Of a stretch of DNA of 36,068 nt, positions 1-8,399 are shown piece after piece. The DNA lies in NCBI GenBank assembly GCA_946411565.1, contig CAMKEM010000029.1, positions 1 through 36,068 of the forward strand, read 5' to 3'. Every line of letters begins with the position of its first letter. Positions within the stretch are counted from its first letter, which is position 1. This stretch comes from an uncultured Prevotellaceae bacterium (GTDB lineage: Bacteria; Bacteroidota; Bacteroidia; Bacteroidales; Bacteroidaceae). The position numbers and the translations under genes are program-made. The notes beneath the pieces were generated by a model. That model was not told the DNA's origin. It ran no database searches and worked only from the letters and a program-made list of their open reading frames with translations.

Positions 1-1772
1 CAACAAGCGAGACTCATCATAAGTTCGCTTCTGATTTCTTCCGTAAGCTTTACGATGACGGCAAGCTTCAGGAGATTGTTGAGGAGCAATATTGCGATGA
101 GGTGACAGGTGAGTTCCTTACCGACCGTAACATCGTGGGTACATGCCCTCGTTGTGGTGCAGAGGGCGCTTACGGTGACCAATGCGAGAAGTGTGGCGCT
201 ACCCTTTCTCCAGACGAACTTATCAACCCAACAAACAAGAACAATCCGGGACACGGACTTGTGAAGAAGCCTACAAAGAACTGGTATCTCCCACTTGGCG
301 AGTATCAGAACTGGCTCAAAGAATGGATTCTTGACGGTCACAAGGAGTGGCGTTCAAATGTCTATGGCCAATGCAAGAGTTGGCTGGATATGGATCTTCA
401 GCCACGCGCTATGACCCGCGACTTGGATTGGGGTATTCCTGTTCCTGTTGAGGGAGCAGAGGGCAAGGTGCTCTATGTTTGGTTTGATGCCCCTATCGGC
501 TATATCTCAAACACAAAGGAGCTTTGCGAGAAGAACCCTGAGAAATGGGGCACATGGCAGAAATGGTGGCAGGATGAGGACACACGTCTCGTTCACTTCA
601 TCGGTAAGGATAACATCGTGTTCCATTGCCTTATCTTCCCTGTAATGATGAAGGCTCATGGTGGCTATATCATGCCGGATAATGTTCCTGCAAATGAGTT
701 CCTGAACCTTGAGAATGATAAGATCTCAACATCACGCAACTGGGCTGTATGGCTTCACGAATATCTTGTTGACCTCCCTGGCAAGCAGGATGTTCTCCGT
801 TATGTTCTCACAGCAAATGCTCCTGAGACAAAGGACAACAACTTCACTTGGAAGGATTTCCAGGAGCGCAATAACTCTGAGCTTGTGGCTATCTATGGTA
901 ACTTCGTGAATCGTGCACTTCAGCTCACAAAGAAATATTTCGAGGGTGTTGTTCCTGCTATGGGCGAGCTTCTGGATGTTGATAATCAGGCAATCAACGA
1001 GTTCAAGGACGTGAAGAAGAACGTTGAGGAACTTCTCGACCAGTTCAAGTTCCGTGAGGCTCAGAAGGAGGCTATGAACCTTGCACGTATCGGCAACCGC
1101 TATATCACAGAATGTGAGCCTTGGAAGCTCTGGAAGACTGATCCAAAGCGCGTTGAAACAATCCTTCACGTTTGTCTTCAGCTCACAGCTAACCTCGCTA
1201 TCGCATTCGAGCCATTCCTTCCATTCTCAAGCAAGAAGCTCAGAGAGATGCTCAACCTCAGCTCATTCGACTGGGAGCAGCTTGGTTCTATGGATATCCT
1301 CAAGGCAGGTCATCAGCTTGGCGAGCCTTCACTTCTCTTCGAGAAAATCGAGGATGCGACAATCGATGCTCAGCTTCAGAAACTTGAGGACACAAAGAAG
1401 GCTAACGAGGCAGAGAATTTCGAGCCAGAGCCATTCAAGGAGAATGTGGATTTTGACACCTTCGAGAAGCTTGACATCCGCGTAGGTCTCGTTACATCTT
1501 GCGAGAAGGTGAAGAAATCAAAGAAGCTCCTCAAGTTCCATATCGACGACGGAACAAAGGACGGTCGCACTATCCTCTCTGGTATCGCAGCATACTACGA
1601 GGATCCACAGGAGCTTGTTGGCAAGCAGGTGCTCTTCGTAGCTAACTTTGCCCCACGCAAGATGATGGGCGAAGAGAGCCAGGGCATGATTCTCTCAGCC
1701 GTAAACTTCGACGGCTCACTCTCTGTTACGACAACAAGCAAGGAGGTTAAGCCGGGATCAATAGTATCATAA
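1..1772 (+). CDS. metG: Methionyl-tRNA synthetase, 5'-truncated by window edge
   Basis: Class I methionyl-tRNA synthetase, which charges tRNA-Met with methionine in the cytoplasm. The frame is open from base 3 (residues [13 protein letters not shown]), so the true start and the HIGH motif lie upstream of the window. What is visible, in order: the zinc-binding knuckle CPRCG...CEKCG soon after base 132; the catalytic core with [11 protein letters not shown]; the KMSKS loop, here KISTS (about 720-734); the helical anticodon-binding domain (NNFTW to EPWKLWK); and a C-terminal EMAPII/Trbp111-like tRNA-binding domain (FEKLDIRVG ... ILSAVNFDG) in the last 100 or so residues. The C-terminal domain is the one found on dimeric bacterial MetRS. 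A GTG at 102 opens a shorter frame, but it is internal and not the start. argS follows after a repeat-containing gap. Confidence 0.97.
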   Translation, partial: TSETHHKFASDFFRKLYDDGKLQEIVEEQYCDEVTGEFLTDRNIVGTCPRCGAEGAYGDQCEKCGATLSPDELINPTNKNNPGHGLVKKPTKNWYLPLGEYQNWLKEWILDGHKEWRSNVYGQCKSWLDMDLQPRAMTRDLDWGIPVPVEGAEGKVLYVWFDAPIGYISNTKELCEKNPEKWGTWQKWWQDEDTRLVHFIGKDNIVFHCLIFPVMMKAHGGYIMPDNVPANEFLNLENDKISTSRNWAVWLHEYLVDLPGKQDVLRYVLTANAPETKDNNFTWKDFQERNNSELVAIYGNFVNRALQLTKKYFEGVVPAMGELLDVDNQAINEFKDVKKNVEELLDQFKFREAQKEAMNLARIGNRYITECEPWKLWKTDPKRVETILHVCLQLTANLAIAFEPFLPFSSKKLREMLNLSSFDWEQLGSMDILKAGHQLGEPSLLFEKIEDATIDAQLQKLEDTKKANEAENFEPEPFKENVDFDTFEKLDIRVGLVTSCEKVKKSKKLLKFHIDDGTKDGRTILSGIAAYYEDPQELVGKQVLFVANFAPRKMMGEESQGMILSAVNFDGSLSVTTTSKEVKPGSIVS

Positions 1773-1784
1773 ATTTAAATTTTA

Positions 1785-1879
1785 AAATGAAAAATGAAAA
1801 ATTATAAAATACAGATTACCATTTCAAGGTAAAAAGCGTATCTTGTATTTTTCATTTTTCACTTTTCATTTTTCATTTG
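1785..1879. repeat. A/T-rich word repeat with inverted arms (AAAAATG / CATTTTT)
   Basis: Between metG and argS, copies of AAAATG on the left (1785-1802) face copies of TTTTTCA on the right (1847-1879). About 15 bp pair perfectly, and a small inner hairpin TTACC/GGTAA lies at 1815-1831. The structure could end metG transcription. It belongs to the set of short-word intergenic repeats seen throughout the window. Confidence 0.75.
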
Positions 1880-1892
1880 ATTTTTGCAATAA

Positions 1893-3704
1893 ATGATTGA
1901 ACAAGAAATAACTCTTGCAGTCCTGAAGGCTGTCAAGGAACTATACGGTCAGGAAGTGCCAGAAAAGATGGCACAGCTGCAGAAGACACGCGCAGAGTTT
2001 GAGGGCAACCTCACTCTCGTGGTATTCCCATTCGTGAAGATGGCTCGTAAGAAGCCGGAAGAGGTTGCTGCCGAGATTGGCGAGTACCTCGTAAAGAACA
2101 GCAATTCGGTTGCTGCATACAACGTGGTAAAGGGCTTCCTCAACCTCGTTATTGCCCCAGAGGCATGGGTATCTCTTCTCAACGCTATTGATGCAGATGA
2201 GCATTATGGCGAGAAGAAGGCAACTGAGGATTCTGACCTCGTGATGATTGAGTATTCATCTCCTAACACCAATAAGCCTTTGCACCTCGGTCATGTGCGT
2301 AACAACCTTCTTGGTTGGTCTCTTGCACAGATTATGGCTGCTAACGGCCATAAGGTTGTCAAGACAAATATCGTAAACGACCGTGGTATTCACATCTGTA
2401 AGTCTATGCTTGCTTGGCAGAAGTGGGGTAACGGTGAGACTCCAGAGACTTCTGGCAAGAAGGGCGACCACCTCATCGGCGACTACTATGTAGCTTTCGA
2501 CAAGCACTATAAGGCTGAGTGTGACGAACTTGCAAAGAAGTACGTTGCAGAGGGTATGGCTGAGGATGCTGCTAAGGAGAAGGCAAAGCAGGAGGCTCCT
2601 CTTATCAAGGAGGCTCACGATATGCTCGTAAAATGGGAGAACAACGACCCTGAGATTCGCGGTCTCTGGGCAAAGATGAACGAGTGGGTATATGCCGGAT
2701 TCAACGAGACATACAAGGCTCTTGGCGTTAGCTTTGATAAAATTTACTACGAGTCAAATACATATCTTGAGGGTAAGGAAAAGGTGGATGAAGGTCTTGC
2801 AAAGGGCTTCTTCTATCGTCGTCCAGACAACTCAGTATGGGCAGACCTCACAAATGAGGGACTTGACGAGAAGCTTCTTCTCCGTTCAGACGGTACTTCT
2901 GTCTATATGACTCAGGACATCGGTACTGCAAAGCTCCGTTTCCAGGACTACCCTATCGACCAGATGATCTATGTGGTAGGTAACGAGCAGAACTATCATT
3001 TCCAGGTTCTCTCTATCCTTCTCGACAAGCTCGGCTTCAAGTGGGGTAAGGATCTCGTTCACTTCTCTTACGGTATGGTTGAGTTGCCAAATGGTAAGAT
3101 GAAGTCACGTGAGGGAACAGTAGTTGATGCTGACGACCTTATTGCAAGTATGATAAATGATGCCTACGAGGTTTCACGCGACCATGCAAAGAAGGTTGAA
3201 ATGACAGAGGAAGAAAGCCGTGAAGTTGCCCGTATCGTGGGTATGGGTGCTTTGAAGTACTTCATCCTCAAGGTTGACGCTCGTAAGAATATGCTCTTCA
3301 ACCCAGCAGAATCTATCGATTTCAACGGAAACACAGGTCCGTTCATCCAATATACTTACGCTCGTATCCGTTCTATTCTCCGCAAGGCTGAGGAGCAGGG
3401 CTTGAAGGTTGAGCAGATGAACGGTGGCGTTGAACTTGCAGAGAAGGAGATTGAGCTTATCCAGAAGACATCTGAGTATGCAGCAGCCGTTGCACAGGCA
3501 GGTAAGGATTACTCTCCTTCAGGTATCGCAAATTACTGCTATGAGCTTACAAAAGCATTCAACCAGTTCTATCACGACTATTCTATCCTCGGCGAGGAAG
3601 ATGCTGCTAAGAAGCAGTTCCGTCTGCTCCTTGCAAAGAACGTGGCAAAGACTCTGAAGAACGGTATGGCTCTCCTCGGAATTGAGGTTCCAGAGAGAAT
3701 GTAA
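1893..3704 (+). CDS. argS: Arginyl-tRNA synthetase
   Basis: Class I arginyl-tRNA synthetase, 603 residues, a normal length. The N-terminal Arg-specific additional domain covers about residues 1-90. The HIGH motif is HLGH at 131-134 within the family signature SSPNTNKPLHLGHVRNN. The KMSKS loop is GKMKS at 401-405, followed by REGTVVDADDLI. The C-terminal DALR anticodon-binding domain includes FIQYTYARIRSI and ends ALLGIEVPERM. The start ATG at 1893 gives the expected N-terminus MIEQEITLAVLKAV. The gene follows metG in the same direction, separated by a hairpin-forming repeat, so co-transcription is possible but not required. Nothing unusual is seen in the catalytic residues. Confidence 0.98.
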   Translation: MIEQEITLAVLKAVKELYGQEVPEKMAQLQKTRAEFEGNLTLVVFPFVKMARKKPEEVAAEIGEYLVKNSNSVAAYNVVKGFLNLVIAPEAWVSLLNAIDADEHYGEKKATEDSDLVMIEYSSPNTNKPLHLGHVRNNLLGWSLAQIMAANGHKVVKTNIVNDRGIHICKSMLAWQKWGNGETPETSGKKGDHLIGDYYVAFDKHYKAECDELAKKYVAEGMAEDAAKEKAKQEAPLIKEAHDMLVKWENNDPEIRGLWAKMNEWVYAGFNETYKALGVSFDKIYYESNTYLEGKEKVDEGLAKGFFYRRPDNSVWADLTNEGLDEKLLLRSDGTSVYMTQDIGTAKLRFQDYPIDQMIYVVGNEQNYHFQVLSILLDKLGFKWGKDLVHFSYGMVELPNGKMKSREGTVVDADDLIASMINDAYEVSRDHAKKVEMTEEESREVARIVGMGALKYFILKVDARKNMLFNPAESIDFNGNTGPFIQYTYARIRSILRKAEEQGLKVEQMNGGVELAEKEIELIQKTSEYAAAVAQAGKDYSPSGIANYCYELTKAFNQFYHDYSILGEEDAAKKQFRLLLAKNVAKTLKNGMALLGIEVPERM

Positions 3705-3723
3705 AGACAATAATGACGAGTTA

Positions 3724-3773
3724 CTAATTACAAATTACTTGTTTTCCATCGTAACTAAGTAATTTGTAATTAG
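3724..3773. repeat. Perfect 17-bp inverted repeat made of TAATTAC words
   Basis: Arms 3724-3740 and 3757-3773 are exact reverse complements separated by 16 nt, and further copies of the word run to 3787. It sits just after the argS stop and can act as a hairpin terminator. The same word (GTAATTCGTAATTA) occurs inside the coding sequence at 34519-34546. Confidence 0.8.
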
Positions 3774-3858
3774 CAATTCGTAATTATCAAGGTAATGTTA
3801 CGAAAAAATAAAATTAAACCTAAACATTTATAATTACACTTTTAAATTAAAAAAAATT

Positions 3859-5202
3859 ATGGCTTATCAAGAACAGAAGACGACGGGTTACGGTACTCGT
3901 GTAGGTAATTCATTTAAGGCAATCGGTAGTGGACTCATTATGTTCTGTATCGGAACAGCACTCCTTTGGTGGAATGAAGGTCGCACAGTAAAGACGGAAA
4001 AGATGCTCGAAGAAGTGGGCGGTTCTTATGTTGAAATGGAGAATCCAAACAAGAAGGACGCATCTCTTGACGGAGAACTTATCTGCGCATCAGCATTGGC
4101 AACAACCGAGGATTCACTTAGCGATGCTCAGTTTGGCGTAGGAGCAAAGGCTATTGCCCTTCATCGTAGAGTAGAATACTATCAATGGGTAGAAAACTCT
4201 GAAGAAAAGAGCGAAGACAAATTAGGCGGTAAAGAAGTTACCACCACAACATATACTTATTCAAAGAAATGGGTTAGCACTCCTGTGGAGTCTTCTGAGT
4301 TCAAGGATCCTGCCTATCAAAACAAGAATACTGTACTCACAACCGTTGAGGAGGCTGACCAGTATGCCGAGAATGTTAAGTTTGGTGCATACAAATTAAA
4401 TGAAGCTCTTATTCATCGTATTTCATCAAGCGAGGGACTTGACCTTGCCATAAGCGAGGACATGCTGAAGCAATTTGATAAGAATGCTCAGGTGGCTTAC
4501 GAGCGTTTCTATGGTACTAAGAAGAACGCCACTCAGGCAGTTGAACAGCCAGCCGAGACTGCAGTTCTCTCAGATTCAGCAAAGGCTGTAGCAGACTCTT
4601 TGAAAGCTGTAAATGATAGCATCATAAAGAATGCGGTAAACAAGAAGGACTTTGAATATGTTCATCAGGCTGGCAACGTATTGTATTTCGGTCGTGTGCC
4701 AGGTTCACCAGAGGTTGGTGATGTCCGCGTGACATTCGAGAAGGTTGTTCCTGCCAAGGTAACAGTAATGGCTGTTGTCGATGGCGATAGCTTCAAGCCA
4801 TACAAGGCAAAGAACGGCAAGCGTTTCCAGACTCTTGTGATGGGCAAGAAATCAGGTGATGAGATTATTGAGGCAGATAAAGAGGCTAACAATATGTGGC
4901 TCTGGGTACTTCGTGTTGTCGGAGTTATGTTGGTTATCGGTGGTCTGAAGGGTATCTTCGGTTTCTTGGAGACACTTCTGAAGGTCGTTCCATTCTTAGC
5001 AAACATCTTCGGATGGGGTGTAGGTGTTGTCTGCACAATCTTAGGCTTGGCATGGTCGCTCATCGTCATCGCTATTGCATGGCTTTTCTATCGCCCTATA
5101 CTTGGCATAAGCCTACTTGTAATTGCAGGATTCCTTACATGGGTATTTGCCTTCAAGGGCAAGGATAAACTCAAGGAACTGGCAGCAAAGGCTAAAAAAT
5201 AA
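3859..5202 (+). CDS. TMEM43-like membrane protein
   Basis: Predicted integral membrane protein of 447 residues resembling the TMEM43/LUMA family (PF07787), whose bacterial role is unknown. Visible features: an N-terminal hydrophobic segment at about 21-38 ending in the family-typical LLWWNEGR; a large extracytoplasmic part with YYQWVE and TYTYSKKW, like the conserved motifs of the family; an inserted A/S/D/K-rich low-complexity stretch around residues 220-255; and three or four C-terminal hydrophobic segments at about 347-425, then a lysine-rich tail. It is the first gene of a five-gene run on the plus strand, with the next ATG only 4 nt after its stop. Family assignment rests on remembered motifs; topology is inferred by eye. 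Confidence 0.8.
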   Translation: MAYQEQKTTGYGTRVGNSFKAIGSGLIMFCIGTALLWWNEGRTVKTEKMLEEVGGSYVEMENPNKKDASLDGELICASALATTEDSLSDAQFGVGAKAIALHRRVEYYQWVENSEEKSEDKLGGKEVTTTTYTYSKKWVSTPVESSEFKDPAYQNKNTVLTTVEEADQYAENVKFGAYKLNEALIHRISSSEGLDLAISEDMLKQFDKNAQVAYERFYGTKKNATQAVEQPAETAVLSDSAKAVADSLKAVNDSIIKNAVNKKDFEYVHQAGNVLYFGRVPGSPEVGDVRVTFEKVVPAKVTVMAVVDGDSFKPYKAKNGKRFQTLVMGKKSGDEIIEADKEANNMWLWVLRVVGVMLVIGGLKGIFGFLETLLKVVPFLANIFGWGVGVVCTILGLAWSLIVIAIAWLFYRPILGISLLVIAGFLTWVFAFKGKDKLKELAAKAKK

Positions 5203-5206
5203 AAAG

Positions 5207-5776
5207 ATGCAGAAAAGAACATCCTTAGCATTTCTTGCCATTATGATGCTCGTTGCCTGTGGAGATAAGACGAGCAAGACTACTGTCGATGCTGATAGCC
5301 TGAATGCGGACACTCTCCTTAGCTCTCCAGCTCCCTCTCTACGGGAGAGGGCGGGGGGAGAGGCCGCAAAGCATACTCAGGAATACATCTCTCAGCGCAT
5401 AGACACCATATATAAATATAAGAATGATGCTATGTGTTGCTCTAAACGCTATAACGACCTCACAAATAAGGCGTGCAAGATAGCGGATGAATTAGATGAT
5501 CTGTTTATCGACTGCGACCATTGGGTTGCAGGACAGGACATCGACCCTAAGTGGAGCTATAAGGTAAACAATATCAAAATCGAGAGTGATTCCATAGCAT
5601 GGGCAGAAATGACTATTCACAACTTCTCTAACCAGAAGGTAAGACTCAAGCTACTATACGAACGTGACGACTGGTTTGTTGACGATTTCCTCACCACATA
5701 CGTAGAGAATGGTGTTGCAAAGGAAATTAGCGAACAGGAAAATGCTCGTGACTACATCTCTAAAAACAAGAAATAA
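5207..5776 (+). CDS. Small lipoprotein with in-frame REP-derived segment
   Basis: Putative lipoprotein of 189 residues. The start at 5207 is chosen because it follows the upstream stop by 4 nt and gives a clean lipoprotein signal (MQKRTSLAFLAIMMLVAC, modified Cys18). An in-frame codon at 5123 lies inside the previous gene and would destroy this signal. Residues 38-54 (SSPAPSLRERAGGEAA) are encoded by a palindromic GC-rich repeat rather than by ancestral gene sequence. The C-terminal part (WAEMTIHNF...VRLKLLYERDDWFVDDF) looks like an NTF2/DUF3828-like fold and resembles the next protein (HLVYDNGEWRIDDW), suggesting old duplication. Function unknown. Its stop and the next start touch (TAAATG), so the two are translated as a unit. 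Confidence 0.85.
   Translation: MQKRTSLAFLAIMMLVACGDKTSKTTVDADSLNADTLLSSPAPSLRERAGGEAAKHTQEYISQRIDTIYKYKNDAMCCSKRYNDLTNKACKIADELDDLFIDCDHWVAGQDIDPKWSYKVNNIKIESDSIAWAEMTIHNFSNQKVRLKLLYERDDWFVDDFLTTYVENGVAKEISEQENARDYISKNKK
5322..5366. repeat. REP-like palindromic element inside a coding sequence
   Basis: GC-rich palindrome (GCTCCCTCTCTACGGGAGAGG followed by GCGGGGGGAGAGGCC) lying in frame in the 5207 lipoprotein gene. The 15-mer at 5351-5365 recurs exactly at 34403-34417 as the end of the intergenic element at 34246-34417. Its composition is unlike the surrounding gene. Confidence 0.85.
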
Positions 5777-6337
5777 ATGAGAAAGATAATCCTATCAATA
5801 TCTATCATACTGCTTATGTGTGCCTGTGGTGGTCAGACTCAGAAACCCAAACAGAAGAATGACTCTACAACGGTTTCTGTAGAAAAGACAGAAACAAAGG
5901 ACGCAACAGCGACAGATATTCCCGCTTTTGTCACACGCGTATATAACAAGGTGAATGAGGTCTGGTCACAGCAGGAAGTAAACACCTCCGTTCTTGATAG
6001 TGTATTCTTTGCCCCGAGCTATAAGGAACTGCATGAAAAGGTCGTAAAGGCTCAGGAAGGCAAATCGTTTGACGATATGTGCTTCGTTGAGTATATGCCT
6101 TTTTCTCAAGGTCTTATAGTTCCTATCACCATTACCGACATCAAGGCAAACATGCTTACCGACAATACCGCTGAGGTTTTCTATGAAATGAGAGACAAGG
6201 AGGATCTTGTTAATATGTGGTGGCATCTTGTATATGACAATGGTGAATGGCGTATCGACGACTGGAAGAATGATCCTAAGGACGAAAAGGGCATGGCTGA
6301 TAGGATGCGTGAATATCTGGAAAAGGATAAAGAGTAA
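5777..6337 (+). CDS. Small lipoprotein, NTF2/DUF3828-like
   Basis: Putative lipoprotein of 186 residues with signal MRKIILSISIILLMCAC and modified Cys17. A polar, low-complexity linker rich in K, T and D runs from about 19 to 47. The folded part ends in AEVFYEMRDKE...WWHLVYDNGEWRIDDWKND, the W-x-x-x...W-R-I-D-D pattern typical of DUF3828/NTF2-like lipoproteins of Bacteroidetes. It starts directly after the stop of the related 5207 gene. No enzyme motif is seen. The family assignment is by pattern only; a role with its membrane neighbours is inferred from gene order. Confidence 0.85.
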   Translation: MRKIILSISIILLMCACGGQTQKPKQKNDSTTVSVEKTETKDATATDIPAFVTRVYNKVNEVWSQQEVNTSVLDSVFFAPSYKELHEKVVKAQEGKSFDDMCFVEYMPFSQGLIVPITITDIKANMLTDNTAEVFYEMRDKEDLVNMWWHLVYDNGEWRIDDWKNDPKDEKGMADRMREYLEKDKE

Positions 6338-6387
6338 AGTTGAAAGTAGAAAGAGTAAAGTAGATAGTGTAAAGTGTAAATAGTAGA
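6333..6387. repeat. Tandem GTAAAGT/GTAGAAAG word repeat
   Basis: The 50-base gap before the next gene is made of degenerate copies of AGTAAAGT, GTAGAAAG and GTGTAAAGT. The complementary word (ACTTTACACTTTAC) appears at 26294-26325. It is a simple-word intergenic repeat with no gene. Confidence 0.7.
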
Positions 6388-7302
6388 ATGAAAAAAATAT
6401 CATTTCTCATTGTTCTCTATCTCAGCCTCATAACAGGGGCAAAGGCACAGAATACCAAGCAATATGAGAGAAAGGACTTCTCCTTCAAGATAACCAAGGA
6501 GAAAGACGCAGAGGGCTATGTCAATATCGTGAAGCTTAGCACATACGTTGGTTCTCAACTCATAGATAATTACTTTTTCAAGGTGCCTTCGCCTCTTCCT
6601 GAAGACCTTTCCGATGGTATCGGAACTGTCTCTGAAGAGGATATCAACTTCGACGGTTATCCCGATATTGATATCAATCTCGGCTATCGGGGGGCTGGAA
6701 GTGCGAATAACATACAACATGAGGCTCTTCTCTGGAATCAGCAGCAGCATGCCTTCGTAAAGACCGATGGTTACAACGATATTGGCGAACCGCAACTTGA
6801 TCACAAGAATAAGGTTGTCTTTACGGTTATCAACAGCTATACCGATGTCACCAAGACCTACTACAGATGGGATGGCAACAAACTCGTGGAATATCTCTGC
6901 GAGACCGCAAAAATCGAGGATGACAAGGTCACAGATTTCAGCGGAATGCTCAATCTCCCTCTCTACACTCTTGAAGCAAAACTGAACGGTAGGACTCCTG
7001 TCATAATCGCCTTTCAGAAAAACGAAAAGGACATTGTGGCAGGCTACATCTACTACCCTCGTGCCAAGAATCCAGCACCAATCATGATCAAGGGAATCTA
7101 CGACAATGGCACCTACGATCTCCGTGAACGTCTGGACGACGGAACCACAACAGGCTATATCTGCCTGAAATGCGACAAAGACGAGACTTGGAGTGGCGGG
7201 TGGGCTAATCCTACGACTCATAAGGAACTGAAGCTAACGGATATATCCTTCAGTCACGAAGCTCAGAAATGGTTCACGAAATCGTTGTTTTTGGAAGAAT
7301 AA
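6388..7302 (+). CDS. Exported protein, XAC2610-like
   Basis: Predicted periplasmic or secreted protein of 304 residues with signal peptide MKKISFLIVLYLSLITGAKAQ. The central part contains EEDINFDGYPDIDINLGYRGAG and, further on, EALLWNQQQHAFVK, the pattern of XAC2610-like proteins in which an acidic DxNFDGxxD loop resembles a calcium-binding or FG-GAP loop. The remainder (LPLYTLEAKLNGRTPVIIAF..., GTYDLRERLDDGTTTGYICLKC) looks like an all-beta module that may read out glycan or peptide, but this is a guess. It lies between two lipoprotein genes and a membrane-anchored AAA+ ATPase, with only 12 nt to the latter, so it is probably part of the same operon. Confidence 0.78.
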   Translation: MKKISFLIVLYLSLITGAKAQNTKQYERKDFSFKITKEKDAEGYVNIVKLSTYVGSQLIDNYFFKVPSPLPEDLSDGIGTVSEEDINFDGYPDIDINLGYRGAGSANNIQHEALLWNQQQHAFVKTDGYNDIGEPQLDHKNKVVFTVINSYTDVTKTYYRWDGNKLVEYLCETAKIEDDKVTDFSGMLNLPLYTLEAKLNGRTPVIIAFQKNEKDIVAGYIYYPRAKNPAPIMIKGIYDNGTYDLRERLDDGTTTGYICLKCDKDETWSGGWANPTTHKELKLTDISFSHEAQKWFTKSLFLEE

Positions 7303-7314
7303 ATTGTAAACAAT

Positions 7315-8340
7315 ATGATAGAAATACCAGAAGGTTTAGGCGGAAAGATTTTCAAGGGTTGTGGCTGCATATCTATCGGCATAGTACTGATGATCATCCT
7401 TGTAGTCATCATAGGCATCTATGCAGACGACGAGGAAACGACCGACGAGAAGAAGGAAGGAGAAAAGACTGAGCAGGTCGAGAAGAAAGACAGCGTGGTT
7501 GTTAATGCCCCGTTGGAAGGCGACCCTTACAAAGAACTTGACGAACTGATAGGTCTAAATCAGGTAAAGGAAGAGGTTCATTCTCTCGCCAACTTCGTAA
7601 AGATACAGAAACAACGTGAGGCTAAAGGCTTGAAGACTCCTAAGATGTCTTTCCACCTTGTGTTTACTGGTAGTCCGGGTACAGGTAAGACTACCGTTGC
7701 ACGAATCGTGGCAAGAATATACAAGGATTTGGGCGTATTGAAGAAAGGTCATATGGTGGAAACCGACCGTTCAGGACTTGTAGCTAACTATGTAGGCCAG
7801 ACTGCCACTAAGACTAACGCCATCGTTGATTCTGCCCTTAACGGAGTTCTCTTCATCGACGAGGCATACGCGCTTGTGCCTACAGCCAACAAGAACAACG
7901 ACTACGGACAGGAGGCTATCTCCACCCTACTGAAGCGTATGGAGGATGACCGTGACCGTCTGGTAGTAATCGTAGCTGGATATACAAACGAGATGAAGCG
8001 ATTCATAGATTCCAACCCAGGACTACAGTCTCGTTTCAATCGCTATATCAACTTCCCCGACTATACATCGGGCGAACTATGTGATATCTTCAATATGTAT
8101 GTCAAGAAGAATCAATATAGCTTGACACCTGATGCGCAGCGATACCTTAAAACACGCCTTGATAGCGTGGTAAAGCATAAGGATCGTAACTTCGGTAATG
8201 CCCGCTATGCCCGCAATGTTTTCGAGAAAAGCATTCAGCGACAAGCCGACCGATTATCCAACGTGAAGAATCCTACTACAAATCAATTGTCGGAAATCAC
8301 AACAAGCGACATTCGTGAAGCATTCAATAGTGTAAAGTAG
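7315..8340 (+). CDS. Membrane-anchored CbbX/SpoVK-type AAA+ ATPase
   Basis: AAA+ ATPase of 341 residues of the CbxX/CfxQ (SpoVK, EccA-like) class. One hydrophobic segment at about 17-36 (SIGIVLMIILVVIIGIY) is followed by a K/E-rich linker at 37-65, so the ATPase domain is probably tethered to the inner membrane on the cytoplasmic side. Motifs: Walker A GSPGTGKT 119-126, aromatic pore loop YVG 159-161, Walker B VLFIDE 178-183, sensor 1 VVIVAGY about 217-223, arginine finger in NPGLQSRF 234-241, sensor 2 around GNARYARN. All catalytic residues are intact. Family members remodel or unfold partner proteins in hexamers. The target here is unknown; the upstream lipoproteins and TMEM43-like protein are the natural candidates. 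The membrane anchor is unusual for this class. Confidence 0.9.
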   Translation: MIEIPEGLGGKIFKGCGCISIGIVLMIILVVIIGIYADDEETTDEKKEGEKTEQVEKKDSVVVNAPLEGDPYKELDELIGLNQVKEEVHSLANFVKIQKQREAKGLKTPKMSFHLVFTGSPGTGKTTVARIVARIYKDLGVLKKGHMVETDRSGLVANYVGQTATKTNAIVDSALNGVLFIDEAYALVPTANKNNDYGQEAISTLLKRMEDDRDRLVVIVAGYTNEMKRFIDSNPGLQSRFNRYINFPDYTSGELCDIFNMYVKKNQYSLTPDAQRYLKTRLDSVVKHKDRNFGNARYARNVFEKSIQRQADRLSNVKNPTTNQLSEITTSDIREAFNSVK

Positions 8341-8342
8341 CT

Positions 8343-8399
8343 TAAGTGAATAGCGAAAAGTGAAGAAGGTTTAGCTCTTCACTTTTCGCTATTCACTTA
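8343..8399. terminator. Perfect 24-bp inverted repeat, bidirectional terminator
   Basis: Arms 8343-8366 and 8376-8399 are exact reverse complements around a 9-nt loop. It lies between the convergent AAA+ gene (stop 8340) and thioredoxin-like gene (stop 8393-8395), so one hairpin can end both transcripts. The right arm contains the last two codons and stop of the minus-strand gene. The arms have internal AGTGAATAGCGAAAAGTGAA words like the other intergenic word repeats. Confidence 0.85.

Noticed and set aside
5123..5206. Earlier start for the 5207 lipoprotein
   Set aside because: It lies inside the TMEM43-like gene and would bury the lipoprotein signal.
6400..7221. 273-codon open frame on the minus strand
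   Set aside because: Antisense to the XAC2610-like gene, no start context and no recognisable domain.
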